The notes under the pieces were generated by a model. It saw nothing but the letters and a program-made list of their open reading frames with translations, was not told where the DNA came from and ran no database searches. DNA of 64,000 bases from positions 2,480,001-2,544,000 of the forward strand of contig NZ_OZ245846.1 of the NCBI RefSeq assembly GCF_965228935.1, in the 5' to 3' direction. This document shows positions 33,294 to 42,696 of the stretch, in pieces (positions within the stretch are counted from its first letter, which is position 1; each line of letters starts with the position of its first letter). Source of the stretch: Ulvibacterium sp965228935 (lineage in GTDB: Bacteria; Bacteroidota; Bacteroidia; Flavobacteriales; Flavobacteriaceae). Both the position numbers and the translations under genes were made by a program.

Positions 33294-33620
33294 CCGGAAA
33301 ATACTTTGGAGGTATAAAGTACTAAAGAATCACAAATCGAGATAAGGTCGGACATAACTATTTTTGGTCGGGAAAAGCAAATAAAGCTTCTGAAATCCAA
33401 TAGGTTTCTTTCTTACGTAGTTTTGAAGACGTAGGAATACCCAAGATACAGTAGCTGTTTCCACACCACAATATCTTTTGGTTTCACAACAAAAGGGGAC
33501 TTTTGAACTGCATTTCATCGATTAATTTTGTACTTTTTCCGAAAACATAACTTTTTTGTAAGTAAATTCTGTACAAAATTAGGTTCTATCCATAGTATTG
33601 GAACCTATACTTTTTAGCCT
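33294..33620. other. Intergenic region, 327 bp, between divergent genes
   Basis: It separates the AraC-type gene (minus) from the leucine-rich-repeat gene (plus). It carries the LRR gene promoter at 33502-33530. A 62-codon minus-strand frame at 33330-33518 has no start context or recognisable sequence and is not called. No inverted repeat stands out. Confidence 0.6.
33502..33530 (+). promoter_or_regulatory. Bacteroidota-type promoter for the LRR gene
   Basis: TTTG (33502-33505), a 17-bp spacer and TAATTTTG (33523-33530) match the Bacteroidota -33/-7 consensus TTTG...TAnnTTTG. The start codon is 90 bp further on, leaving a leader of about 80 nt. Confidence 0.65.
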
Positions 33621-34514
33621 ATGCAAAAACGTTTCTACCTCGTACTAGTTTTGATTTGTATCTCTACAACACTTTTTGCCGGGGTCTCCAAAAAGGAAAG
33701 GGAAATACTTATCGATTTTTACAAGAGTACCCAAGGCGAAAATTGGATGATCAACTGGGATTTCTCCAAACCGGTTTCCACATGGCATGGTATAGAAGTG
33801 AAGAACGGTAAAGTGGTATCCCTTTCACTCTTCAATAATAATCTAGGAGGAACCTTGCCCTTTTCCTTGGGCAAGTTAAGGCATTTGGAAGTATTGAACC
33901 TGGCCTTTAACCATATAGGCGGAACTATTCCCGAGAACATTGTGCGTTTAAAGGAATTAAAAGTGCTGCGATTGGGAAAGAACCACTTTACGGGTACTAT
34001 CCCCGAGGCTATTGGAAATCTTTCAAATTTGGAAGTATTGGATATGTTTGACAATATGCTTTCCGGCGAAATACCCAAGGGCTTGGGCGAGTTGAAAAAA
34101 GTGAAATGGCTCTATCTCTCGAACAACGAATTCAGAGGTTCACTTCCCGGAGAATTAGGGAACATGGAATCTTTGGAACGTTTGGAACTGTCCGGCAACC
34201 ATATAAAAGGAGGTATTCCGGAAGACATGGCCAAGCTTAAAAATCTGAATACTTTGGTTCTTTCCGAGAACGAGTTTACGGGCAAGCTACCCAAAGGTAT
34301 ATTGTCCTTACCACAGCTTGCGCAACTACAGCTTCAACATAATTTTTTGGATACCTTTGATCTTGGGGATATCCATACAATGTCCGAGCATTTGGCCCTT
34401 TTTGATTTTGATGGAAACGGCCAAGACTACAAAAAAAGGGATTTCAAACGCTTTAGTCTAAACATGGAGGAAATCCGTACTGCGGATACCAAGTTCGAGG
34501 ACATGGACGACTAG
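33621..34514 (+). CDS. Secreted leucine-rich-repeat protein
   Basis: Exported protein of 297 residues (signal peptide MQKRFYLVLVLICISTTLFA). After a capping segment (LIDFYKSTQGENWMINWDF, the usual N-terminal cap of these bacterial proteins) come about seven 24-residue repeats of the plant-specific type, LxxLxxLxLxxNxxxGxIPxxL (e.g. NLSNLEVLDMFDNMLSGEIP). This repeat class is used for protein or carbohydrate recognition. The C-terminus is acidic (KFEDMDD) and there is no sorting-domain signature. It has its own promoter and is unlinked in direction to its left neighbours. Confidence 0.9.
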   Translation: MQKRFYLVLVLICISTTLFAGVSKKEREILIDFYKSTQGENWMINWDFSKPVSTWHGIEVKNGKVVSLSLFNNNLGGTLPFSLGKLRHLEVLNLAFNHIGGTIPENIVRLKELKVLRLGKNHFTGTIPEAIGNLSNLEVLDMFDNMLSGEIPKGLGELKKVKWLYLSNNEFRGSLPGELGNMESLERLELSGNHIKGGIPEDMAKLKNLNTLVLSENEFTGKLPKGILSLPQLAQLQLQHNFLDTFDLGDIHTMSEHLALFDFDGNGQDYKKRDFKRFSLNMEEIRTADTKFEDMDD

Positions 34515-34829
34515 GGAATCACTTCCTTTCTTCAAATAGATTTTTTGATAAACCCTACTACGGAGGTTGGGGAGAGCCAGGTACTTGCAAAGAACTCCTA
34601 TGCCTTACTATTTAAGGTCTATAGTCTAAAATACTTGAAAAATTAAGAAATTATATATACTGAACGATTAATATAGTACGTTTAAATTAAGAGGATTCTT
34701 TCAAAAGAGAAACTAAAAACCACATGTTTTTTTTGTTTTACAATTAAAAGTAAGGGGTTTGCAACAAGTATTTTTCCAAAACCCTTTGCGCTTTTACATT
34801 GTAATCCTAATTCATAAAATTATATAGCG
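34515..34829. other. Intergenic region, 315 bp
   Basis: A/T-rich gap between the LRR gene and the response regulator gene on the same strand. I see no convincing terminator, -7 box, inverted repeat or small gene in it. Confidence 0.5.
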
Positions 34830-35222
34830 ATGTACACGGAAATCTATTTGGTAGACGATTTGGAAATGACAAATGTAATGCATCAGGTACTGTTTCGGCA
34901 ATTGGGAATGGAGGACAGGATAAAGTCCTATACCAATCCTGAAGAAGCCTTGGACGACTTACGTATGGACAAGGACAGTGCCGAACCGAAATTGGTCCTT
35001 TTGGACATTTGTATGCCCGAAATGAACGGTTTTGAATTTTTGGAATTTATGGTCCTGGAGGAATTTCCAGTGAACATCGATGTCATTATCGTGACTTCTT
35101 CAACTGAACCGGCAGATAGAATCTTGTCGGAACAATACCCACAGTTTGTAAAGGGGTTTGTTCAAAAACCTTTGCAAATTGAAAACTTGGTCGAAATTAT
35201 GTCCGGTTCTTACTGTGTATAA
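34830..35222 (+). CDS. Stand-alone response regulator receiver protein
   Basis: CheY-like receiver of 130 residues with no output domain. The acidic pair D9-D10, the phosphoacceptor D59 (VLLDICMPEMNG), T/S at 89-91 (VTSST) and K113 (GFVQKPL) are all present, so it should be phosphorylatable. Single receivers of this type in flavobacteria usually relay signals from hybrid histidine kinases; no kinase is encoded nearby. The gene is convergent with the methyltransferase gene. Confidence 0.92.
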   Translation: MYTEIYLVDDLEMTNVMHQVLFRQLGMEDRIKSYTNPEEALDDLRMDKDSAEPKLVLLDICMPEMNGFEFLEFMVLEEFPVNIDVIIVTSSTEPADRILSEQYPQFVKGFVQKPLQIENLVEIMSGSYCV

Positions 35223-35228
35223 TTTCTT

Positions 35229-35247
35229 GGGTATTATTTACCCTTTT
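35229..35247. terminator. Small hairpin between convergent genes
   Basis: GGGTA (35229-35233) pairs with TACCC (35239-35243) and is followed by TTTT on the plus strand. It begins 6 bp after the response regulator stop. The stem is only 5 bp, so it would be a weak terminator. Confidence 0.4.
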
Positions 35248-35266
35248 GGAAGTGTAGTTGCCAATA

Positions 35267-35836
35267 TCAATTTTTTATACCAAGCAACAGCAGGGAATCT
35301 CCTTGCTCAAATTCAGCATAACTTTCAATGGAAAGAATCTTAAAGTACCGCCCAAAGAATTCTTCAAGACTTTCTTTAGTGTGATACTTTACAAAGAGGC
35401 CCTTGAATATTTCTGAACCTTCCCCTTTCCAAAAGGAATGACAGATTACACCTCTGGTATTAAGAACTTCATACTGCCTTTTGACAGAGTCGGCCAGTTC
35501 ATGATTTTTTAGATGGTGCAAGACTTTGTTCGAATATATTCCATCAAACCTTTCCAAGGTCCGTAAGCTAATTGCATCTAACTCAAGGAACGTTCCACCT
35601 GGGTTTTCGGTTCGTAAGTGGTTCAAAAACCCAGTAGAGTTATCCGACCCGATAACGTGGTAGGATCTGTTCAAAATTTTCCAGTCCGTTCCCGGACCTG
35701 AACCTATTTCGAGTAAAGTGGATTCTGGTGCCAAAATATGTTGAAGTTTTTCAATAAGTTGTTTTCCGTTGACATCCTTTGCCAAACGGATGTATTCTTC
35801 AACGGATTCTTTGGTTTTGTAATATTCCCCTCCCAT
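35267..35836 (-). CDS. Class I SAM-dependent methyltransferase
   Basis: Methyltransferase of 189 residues. Motif I LLEIGSGPGTDW is near residues 41-52, the acidic end of strand two is IGSDNS, and the fourth strand with HHLKN follows GIYSNKVL. The C-terminus ends in LLLLGIKN, the usual final strand. It is similar in style to the small-molecule or lipid methyltransferases annotated in flavobacteria; substrate unknown. It lies 43 bp downstream of a membrane-protein gene on the same strand, so the two may be co-transcribed. Confidence 0.87.
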   Translation of the reverse strand: MGGEYYKTKESVEEYIRLAKDVNGKQLIEKLQHILAPESTLLEIGSGPGTDWKILNRSYHVIGSDNSTGFLNHLRTENPGGTFLELDAISLRTLERFDGIYSNKVLHHLKNHELADSVKRQYEVLNTRGVICHSFWKGEGSEIFKGLFVKYHTKESLEEFFGRYFKILSIESYAEFEQGDSLLLLGIKN

Positions 35837-35879
35837 CCTTATTTCGGAATCCTTTGCATTCTGGGTTTCAATCGTTTAA

Positions 35880-36560
35880 TTAGGTTTTCTTTCGTAAAGA
35901 TAGAATTTGCCCAATACTGGCCAAATGCGAAAGAAATACAATGGGAACAATGACCGTTGGAAGCCAGACCAACGGGAAATAGGTCACCCCAATGTTCGGT
36001 TGGTCAAAGGCCATTTTCTGAAATGGTGTTTGTGCACTTAAAACGGCAATGGTCAGGATATTAAGCAGTAGCCCCAGACAAACAATATTCCAAAGCAAAA
36101 GCCCATTGAGCCCCACCTTCTTGTTTACAAAGACCAAATTATACAGTATGGGTGCCGAGAGTCCGGAAAGAATATCAAAATTGTAGCCTTCAAATGTCAT
36201 CAAATCCGGTACCAGACCTTTTAGGAATACAAAATAGAGCACCAATTCAACCGGTACCCTGATGCAGTGTAACAGTGTTAACCACTTTAAATCCAGGTTG
36301 TCCATAAACCTTTTGCCTTTTTTGGTTAGGGGAAGTAACAGCACAAAAAGAAGTACCGGCCCTAGTAGGAAAATAAACCGGGGAGGCAAGGCATCCGGTT
36401 TTTGATAAAAACCATTGAACCCTAAGATGCCGACGATACTACTCCATATGAGGATAAATAGTATCACCCTTCTATTTCCTGAAGCCTTGAAAAATAACCA
36501 AATGGTAGCTATTGTGGTAAGGATAAATCCGATTGTGGTGCAAACCGATACTTCTGCCAT
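35880..36560 (-). CDS. Polytopic membrane protein of unknown function
   Basis: Protein of 226 residues with seven hydrophobic segments (about residues 5-23, 30-48, 60-78, 95-115, 130-145, 150-175, 192-215). Charged loops are short. I do not recognise a family. It lies between a Crp-like regulator gene and the methyltransferase gene, all on the minus strand with gaps of 73 and 43 bp, which suggests one regulon. Confidence 0.7.
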   Translation of the reverse strand: MAEVSVCTTIGFILTTIATIWLFFKASGNRRVILFILIWSSIVGILGFNGFYQKPDALPPRFIFLLGPVLLFVLLLPLTKKGKRFMDNLDLKWLTLLHCIRVPVELVLYFVFLKGLVPDLMTFEGYNFDILSGLSAPILYNLVFVNKKVGLNGLLLWNIVCLGLLLNILTIAVLSAQTPFQKMAFDQPNIGVTYFPLVWLPTVIVPIVFLSHLASIGQILSLRKKT

Positions 36561-36633
36561 TTTTTTGATTTTATGGCAAAGTTCCCATGAAATTCACAGC
36601 CGTTACTTGACAAAAGGCAAGAAATGGAAAAGG

Positions 36634-37212
36634 TCACAATTTTTTTCGCAACCTGCTTAGCGTACTGTCCGTAATACCTAGATAAGAGGCTACATATTTT
36701 AACGGTGCGTGTTGCAAAATCTTGGGTCTTAAAAGCAATAGATCTTGATAGCGTTGTTCGGCGGTTCGGTTGATCATCCCATAGTTTCTTTTTTTTGAGG
36801 AGATGAATTCCTTTACGAGGATGGCCCGTCCAAAATCCCGAAAAGCAACTTTGTTGTGAAAAAGTGCATTGAGTTCCTTATACGAAATCCTGAATCCAAA
36901 ACAATCCGTAATCGCTTGAATGTTTGCTTCTGACCGGACACGGTTGAAAAAAGAAGTGACCTCAAAGACCACATTGTCCTCCGTAAAAAAATCCGTGGTT
37001 ATTTCGTCACCTTTTAAATCGTATAAAAAAGTGCGCATAAAGCCTTTTTGGAGGTAGAAATAATCATCGCTGATTTGATTTTCCCTCACTAGAAATCCCC
37101 CTTTTTTAAGCTGCAAAGAGTGGAAGGAGTCGGCAATCTCTAAGGCATCTTCCCGTGAAATGGGAACAATGCCCAGAATGAAGTTTATAAGCAAATCCCG
37201 ATTTTCATCCAT
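36634..37212 (-). CDS. Crp/Fnr family transcriptional regulator
   Basis: Regulator of 192 residues: a cyclic-nucleotide-binding-type beta-roll at about 25-115 (LKKGGFLVRENQISDDYFYLQKG) and a short C-terminal helix-turn-helix (LKYVASYLGITDSTLSRLRKKL). Like the regulator at 26873 it belongs to the compact Bacteroidota group of about 190-215 residues, often linked to stress or redox-type genes. Likely target: the membrane protein and methyltransferase genes directly downstream. Confidence 0.9.
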   Translation of the reverse strand: MDENRDLLINFILGIVPISREDALEIADSFHSLQLKKGGFLVRENQISDDYFYLQKGFMRTFLYDLKGDEITTDFFTEDNVVFEVTSFFNRVRSEANIQAITDCFGFRISYKELNALFHNKVAFRDFGRAILVKEFISSKKRNYGMINRTAEQRYQDLLLLRPKILQHAPLKYVASYLGITDSTLSRLRKKL

Positions 37213-37304
37213 CCTTCAGCGTATTGGCAAGGGCCGTTGTTTCATTTGACAATTTTGACAAACGGTACTGATGGTACTAGTTTCTGCACCGGATTGGGTC
37301 TATT

Positions 37305-38738
37305 TTAGGCGAACAAATCCAAAATAGGTTTTCCTTGTCCATCCGGTGTGGTATAGAAAGGTCTCCCCTCAATAACATAGTTTGTTTCGGGATGAATACC
37401 CAAAGCATGATATAGTGTCTGATGTACTTGGTCTATCACTACGGTATTTTCAATGGACGAGCAGGGTCTTTCATCCGCCGTTTTTCCGTAGACCAATCCT
37501 TTCTTTATTCCGCCTCCCCACAATAATATGGAACTACCGTCCGTAAAATGCCTGTGCATTCCGTAGAATTTTTCGTCTTCGATGATGTCCGGTTGATTCA
37601 CCTGATCTTTTACCTTTTTCCCTGGGCGACCTTCGAGCAAGGCATCCCGACTAAATTCACTTGCCAGCACAATGAGGGTTCTTTCCAAATGTCCCGATTC
37701 GTCCAGATCCTTAACGAGTTGGGCCACGGGACCGTCTATCAGTTCCTTCATTTTAACTACACGGGTATGTCCATTCTCATGGGTGTCCCATCCTAGGAAC
37801 GGTTCATATTCGGTTGAAACGCTCACGAACCGCGCACCGTTCATGGCCAACCTTTTGGCGGTCAAACATCCCAATCCAAATCTTCCAGTATTATAAATAG
37901 CATACTTCTCTTTGGGCTCTTGTGTTAAATCAAATACTTGGGACTCGGGCGAATTCAAGAGGCGGTAGGACTGCTCCATGGACCGTATCAAGGACTCCCT
38001 TTGGTAGTCACTACCTTGTTCCATTAGTTTGCTCCGGTTGGTCAATTCGGTATACAGTTTGTATCTTGCCTCGAACCTTTTGAGGGACATTCCTTGCGGA
38101 GGTCTTACGCTATCAAGTCCGGTCGATGGATCCGGAATCAAAAACGGACCATATTCGCTACCGAGAAAACCGGCAGAATGAAAAGCCTTTAATTCCTCAC
38201 CTTCCCCGACGGTAAAACGTTGGCCCATGGCAATAAAAGGAGGGATCACAGGGTTTTTGGGGCCTAATTCCTTTGCAATCCAAGCTCCGATGTGCGGGGC
38301 TTGTACGGATTGTGGTGGTTCATAACAGGTATGCCAGTGATACTGATGCCTCGTATGAAGGATATGCCCCAGATCGGCCGATTTGTAGGATCGGATAATA
38401 GCCCCTTTGTCCATAACGCTACCGATGGACTCAAGCCCTTCGGAAAAATCCAGACCATCCACAACAGTCGGCACTTTGGGAAATGTGCTTAAGACCCGTT
38501 TGCTCTCCACTCCCTTTTTGTACGGTTCATAGGCTTTAGGGTCGAATGTTTCGGTATGGGCCATACCACCGGCCATCCACAAAAGGATTACGGTATCTGC
38601 CTTGGACGTAATCTTAGGTGCCGAGGAACATGAATTTAAGAAACTGACCGTAGGAATGGTAGTGGTCGCCGCGGCAAGGCTGGCCGCCCCCATTTTCTTC
38701 ATAAACTCCCTACGTGAATTCTGCAAATACTCTTCCAT
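37305..38738 (-). CDS. DUF1501 family protein (Tat-exported)
   Basis: Protein of 477 residues with a twin-arginine signal (SRREFMKK at residues 8-15, then a hydrophobic AASLAAA stretch). The body is the sulfatase-like fold of DUF1501: ILLWMAGGMAHTETFDPK near residue 52, RSYKSADLGHILHTRHQYH near 115, LGWDTHENGH near 318 and VLASEFSRD near 357. These proteins are abundant in Planctomycetes, where they pair with DUF1549/DUF1553 cytochrome proteins, exactly as here (8 bp from the next gene). Function is unproven; export of a cofactor-bearing enzyme is implied by the Tat signal. Confidence 0.9.
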   Translation of the reverse strand: MEEYLQNSRREFMKKMGAASLAAATTTIPTVSFLNSCSSAPKITSKADTVILLWMAGGMAHTETFDPKAYEPYKKGVESKRVLSTFPKVPTVVDGLDFSEGLESIGSVMDKGAIIRSYKSADLGHILHTRHQYHWHTCYEPPQSVQAPHIGAWIAKELGPKNPVIPPFIAMGQRFTVGEGEELKAFHSAGFLGSEYGPFLIPDPSTGLDSVRPPQGMSLKRFEARYKLYTELTNRSKLMEQGSDYQRESLIRSMEQSYRLLNSPESQVFDLTQEPKEKYAIYNTGRFGLGCLTAKRLAMNGARFVSVSTEYEPFLGWDTHENGHTRVVKMKELIDGPVAQLVKDLDESGHLERTLIVLASEFSRDALLEGRPGKKVKDQVNQPDIIEDEKFYGMHRHFTDGSSILLWGGGIKKGLVYGKTADERPCSSIENTVVIDQVHQTLYHALGIHPETNYVIEGRPFYTTPDGQGKPILDLFA

Positions 38739-38746
38739 AACTATTC

Positions 38747-41599
38747 TTAATAGATGAACTGAAATTCAGGTAAAAGCAAGGTAGCCCAAAACAGATCTTG
38801 TACACCTTCCTTATCCGGTGAACTCCCCAAAGCGGCAACGGTAACATCTTTTTCCTTTTTTGTGGGCTTTCGTCCTAGGGATTTTAGAAATAAGGAAGTT
38901 ACCATATTTTCTGCATTACTATCATGTTCCCTCAACCAAATGCTGGCCCCTTCTTCCAATACCTGGTTAAAATATGCCCCATTAGTGAGTTCAAGGGCTT
39001 GCAATAAGGTGGCCTGATCATCCCGTGAGGTGGTCACATTTTCCCTGCTCGGGCGTCCCAGGGCTTTCATAAAGGGATGTTGCCTCACCAGACTGGCACG
39101 GGCAAATGGGGGGATACTGTCCCCGAATTTGAAATCCAAAAGCCTATCCCAATGTTTGGAACCGTAATTCCGTACCGCTTTCCAATGTCTATCATCGAAT
39201 GATACATCCCGCCAATCCTTATCCGAAGTTACGTCAGTACTTTTCCATCCTTGGCCATTACCGGATTCCACGATGGTTTCCAGGCTATCCTCTTGATGGA
39301 CTTTCATCCGGAACAAGATTCCGGCGGGGTTGGCTATATTCCCTTCATTGGTCCCCTCAATGGCAATTATATTTTTTCTGGGATTCAGGAATTTGGTTAC
39401 ATCCAGTTTATCTACTTTTCTCCAATCCGTGCCCGTGGAAACCTTATGGCCATTTAAATAAAATACGTAGGAATGATCTACCGAGATCAGGGCATCGGCC
39501 CTAATGATTTCTTTGCCGGTCAAAGCGAATGTGTGGCGGAAATACCGTTTTCCCGGATTCGGGAGTACATCCCGATCCGATTTTATTTCCCTATGCCAAA
39601 TTCTGTTGGGGGATCGGTCCATTCCGGAAGGGTCATAAGCCGCAGCATAGTACACCGGGGCTATGATTTGGCTAACGGCATCTGCAAACTGTTCGGCGCT
39701 CATACGCCGGATTACCGGGCCGTTAAATACGTATTGGGCCGATTTTATTTGTTCCAATTTTTTATAGCCGGCCGCTGGGAGCTGATAGGTTTTTGAAGTC
39801 ATGATGGTCTTTATCAACCGTTTTAGGTCATGTCCGGAATCAATGAAATCCGAGGCCAACCAGTCAAGCAAAGCCCCGTCCCAAGGCATATTGTCCATCT
39901 CATCCACAGGCTCTATGATGCCCCTTCCCATCAATCTTTCCCAAATTCTATTGGTAATGGTCCGGTATAACCTCCCGTTCTCGGGTTTTACCATGAGGTC
40001 CGAAAGTTTGGACAAACGTTCCCCTAAGCTATCCGCTTCCACCGATCCCAATTCTGGATATAGGAAATTCACCTTGGCCATCTTTCCGATAGGCTTGTCA
40101 CATCGGTTGAGTTCCAGTACAGAATCGGCAAATATAGAAGCAAAGCCATAGGCCTGATCTAGGGTAAGGTTACTTACAAAACTATTGTGACAAGAAGCAC
40201 ATTTAACATTGACCCCCATCAAGGATTGGCCGATATTTTGGGCAGCCTGCATCTCGGTACGTTGACTGGAATTGATTGCTCCACGCCATTGTATACCTTT
40301 GATAAACCCTTCAGATTCGGGAGATGGATTTACCAGCTCACGAATCATACTGTCATACGGTTTGTTTTCCAATAAGGATTTGTATAACCAATCCGTAATT
40401 TGTTTCCTTCCACCGGTAATAAAACCGGTACCCGAATAATCGTTTCGAAGTAAATCGTTCCAAAAGCTTAGCCAGTGTTGGGTGTAATTATGGGTGTCGT
40501 TCAATAAACTGTCGATCAGTCTGTTTCGTTTGTTCGGGTCTGAATTGCTTGCAAATCGCTCAATTAGATCAGGCTGGGGGAGTAGGCCAACAATGTCCAA
40601 ATAGGATCTCCGTATGAAAGTTTTGTCATCTACTACTTGTGGCCAGTCAACGGCATTTTTTTCAAAATACGCGCCTACTAACTTATCTACAGGGTGTTCT
40701 TCCCTGGTCGATTTTGGTAAATCCGGTTTGGTCAGGGCAAGTGGTGCTTCCGGAAATACTTTGAGTGCACGATCGGACCAGTGCGCCCCTTTTTCGATCC
40801 ATAATCGGATCAAGGCAATTTCGTTGTCCCTCAATACCTTTCCTTTTTTTGGCATTACCCCATCTGCATTGGGAGGTAGGGTTATTCTCCTGTAGATTTC
40901 ACTTTCCTCGGGTTTCCCCGCAATAATTACTTTTCCGGATTCCCCTCCTTTAAAAACCCCTCTTTTGTTTTCCAGGATCAGTTCTCCCTTTTGTTTGTTC
41001 TCACTGTGGCATTGATAGCAGTTGTGGGCAAAAATGGCCCGTACTTCCAAGTTAAGGTCGTCCAAATCGGTTTCCGACAAGGAATCCAATTGGTGCAATT
41101 GGGCCAATAAGGCCTCCGCTTTGCTGTTGTCGTAGGAATCCCGGTTTCCAGGGAGGGCACTGGACAAAAAATCCTCGCCATGTGTAAGACTGGCACCCAA
41201 ATGACCGGTAACGGAAAGGAAAATAACCGATAGTGTTAAAACGAATCTATAGGCCAGATAACTCTTAAGTTTTCCCGATACCGTCTGCCGCAAGAGGAAG
41301 GCGGCAATAACACTTAGTACTGCTGTTAGTATGCCCAAATTCTGATGGATCTGCACCAGCTCTCCGGAGTAATCATCGAACATACGGAGCAACCATCCAA
41401 GGATCGTGGCCAATACGGCAAAAAACGCCCCGATAAATATCATCCAATTGATTCCCTCCCGAAGCCCGGGGCGCCTTCCTTTTAGGGTAAGCCATTCCAA
41501 AAAAAGCGCAACGACCAATAACCCTATGGGAAAGTGAACGATTAAAGGATGTAGCCGACCCAATACTTGAAACACTCCGGCCCATACATTTTCTTCCAT
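38747..41599 (-). CDS. Membrane-anchored cytochrome-type DUF1549/DUF1553 protein
   Basis: Protein of 950 residues built from several modules. Residues 1-150 have about four membrane segments of DUF2231-like type (LHPLIVHFPIGLLVVALFLEW). Residues about 205-290 form a planctomycete-type cytochrome domain with the haem motif CYQCH. Residues about 300-520 match DUF1549, including a second CASCH motif, and the C-terminal part matches DUF1553. Between the last two is an inserted beta-sandwich (about 660-780, YVFYLNGHKVSTGTDWR) like a galactose-binding domain. It is translationally close to the DUF1501 gene. A role in redox-linked polysaccharide processing has been proposed for the family but is not shown. 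Confidence 0.88.
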   Translation of the reverse strand: MEENVWAGVFQVLGRLHPLIVHFPIGLLVVALFLEWLTLKGRRPGLREGINWMIFIGAFFAVLATILGWLLRMFDDYSGELVQIHQNLGILTAVLSVIAAFLLRQTVSGKLKSYLAYRFVLTLSVIFLSVTGHLGASLTHGEDFLSSALPGNRDSYDNSKAEALLAQLHQLDSLSETDLDDLNLEVRAIFAHNCYQCHSENKQKGELILENKRGVFKGGESGKVIIAGKPEESEIYRRITLPPNADGVMPKKGKVLRDNEIALIRLWIEKGAHWSDRALKVFPEAPLALTKPDLPKSTREEHPVDKLVGAYFEKNAVDWPQVVDDKTFIRRSYLDIVGLLPQPDLIERFASNSDPNKRNRLIDSLLNDTHNYTQHWLSFWNDLLRNDYSGTGFITGGRKQITDWLYKSLLENKPYDSMIRELVNPSPESEGFIKGIQWRGAINSSQRTEMQAAQNIGQSLMGVNVKCASCHNSFVSNLTLDQAYGFASIFADSVLELNRCDKPIGKMAKVNFLYPELGSVEADSLGERLSKLSDLMVKPENGRLYRTITNRIWERLMGRGIIEPVDEMDNMPWDGALLDWLASDFIDSGHDLKRLIKTIMTSKTYQLPAAGYKKLEQIKSAQYVFNGPVIRRMSAEQFADAVSQIIAPVYYAAAYDPSGMDRSPNRIWHREIKSDRDVLPNPGKRYFRHTFALTGKEIIRADALISVDHSYVFYLNGHKVSTGTDWRKVDKLDVTKFLNPRKNIIAIEGTNEGNIANPAGILFRMKVHQEDSLETIVESGNGQGWKSTDVTSDKDWRDVSFDDRHWKAVRNYGSKHWDRLLDFKFGDSIPPFARASLVRQHPFMKALGRPSRENVTTSRDDQATLLQALELTNGAYFNQVLEEGASIWLREHDSNAENMVTSLFLKSLGRKPTKKEKDVTVAALGSSPDKEGVQDLFWATLLLPEFQFIY

Positions 41600-41822
41600 G
41601 CTTGAAAATAAGGATATTTTTATAGAAACCTCTGGTTATTCTTGTGAAGTCCATTGGTAAACCTGCATAAATCCAAATACATGGGTTTTCTCTTTCCCGG
41701 CCATTTGCTTGTCCTCTTTAGTATGAATCCAATTTTCGGTATATTGGGTTAAAGAATCCCACTTTCTACAATAGCCTGATGGCTCCAAGGAGAGTGCGAC
41801 TCAAACCAAGGAAAAGTATATC

Positions 41823-42632
41823 ATGATGAATTCATCCGTTGAAATTGGACTTATTCTTGCCTCCCTTCTATTTTATGCAGATTTTGACGAGTCGTTCGAT
41901 GCAACTTTCAGTGTAGGAAATGGGAAGGCCCAAATAGAAGTGGACCAATATGAGCCGTTCATCACCTCTGGGAACAATGGCAAATTCGGGGAAGCGGCAG
42001 AATTTGTTTATGAGGACAAATTGGAAACGATTTGGACAAAGGATGTTGCGCGCTATCGGGCAAAGGGGAATTTCCCCTATAACCATGGGGAAGCATTTGA
42101 CGGTACCATTGGAATGTGGCTACAAATTGATATGGAAAGTCTAAAGGAACGTTCGCTCATCTGGCTAGATCCGGTCCATTTGCTTGCGGAGAGCGATCGT
42201 GACAATGGTAAAATTTGGATGGATTTTGTAACCAGCGAGCTGCCGGACACCCCAATTTTCCGGTTTGGCACCACTGGACGTCGCGACTTGCCCGGGAGTA
42301 AGGGTAGTCCAAACAAAAAATATGTGGTAACTGTTCCGCATATCGATTTCAGTGGCGATAGCTGGCATCATGTTGTAGGTACATGGACAAACCTGAACAG
42401 TTCCGGTAAAAGGGGAGTAATCCATGTGTATTTTGATGGTGTCCTTGTCGGTGAAATCAAGGGCTTCGATCACACGTTGGACTGGAACATAGATGACTGG
42501 GAAATCCGTATTGGTCTCGGATTCAAAGGAAGGATAGACGATTTTTTTATTCTCGATAGTTTTCTTCACGAAGAAGCGGTCAAAGAGGTTTACCGATCGG
42601 GAAAATCCCTGGGAGATTTTTTGGGATTGTAG
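41823..42632 (+). CDS. LamG/concanavalin-like domain protein
   Basis: Protein of 269 residues with a weak N-terminal hydrophobic segment (ILASLLFYA) followed by one jelly-roll domain. The typical LamG pattern is visible: FDESFDA at the start, GTIGMWLQID, SWHHVVGTWT, GVIHVYFDGVLVGEI, WEIRIGLGFKGRIDDFFI. Such domains bind sugars. It is divergent from the DUF1549/1553 gene with 223 bp between starts; LamG modules are common in the same loci of Planctomycetes, so a shared function is likely. Confidence 0.82.
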   Translation: MMNSSVEIGLILASLLFYADFDESFDATFSVGNGKAQIEVDQYEPFITSGNNGKFGEAAEFVYEDKLETIWTKDVARYRAKGNFPYNHGEAFDGTIGMWLQIDMESLKERSLIWLDPVHLLAESDRDNGKIWMDFVTSELPDTPIFRFGTTGRRDLPGSKGSPNKKYVVTVPHIDFSGDSWHHVVGTWTNLNSSGKRGVIHVYFDGVLVGEIKGFDHTLDWNIDDWEIRIGLGFKGRIDDFFILDSFLHEEAVKEVYRSGKSLGDFLGL

Positions 42633-42634
42633 AA

Positions 42635-42692
42635 CAATACTATTTAATGATTGTTCCCCATTTTGTTTAAACCAATACTATTTATCGTTTGT
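42635..42692. repeat. Two near-identical 20-bp direct repeats between convergent genes
   Basis: CAATACTATTTAATGATTGT (42635-42654) and CAATACTATTTATCGTTTGT (42673-42692) lie 38 bp apart in the 64-bp gap between two convergent genes. The first also has ACAAT/ATTGT ends that can pair. Their role is unclear. Confidence 0.6.
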
Positions 42693-42696
42693 CCTT

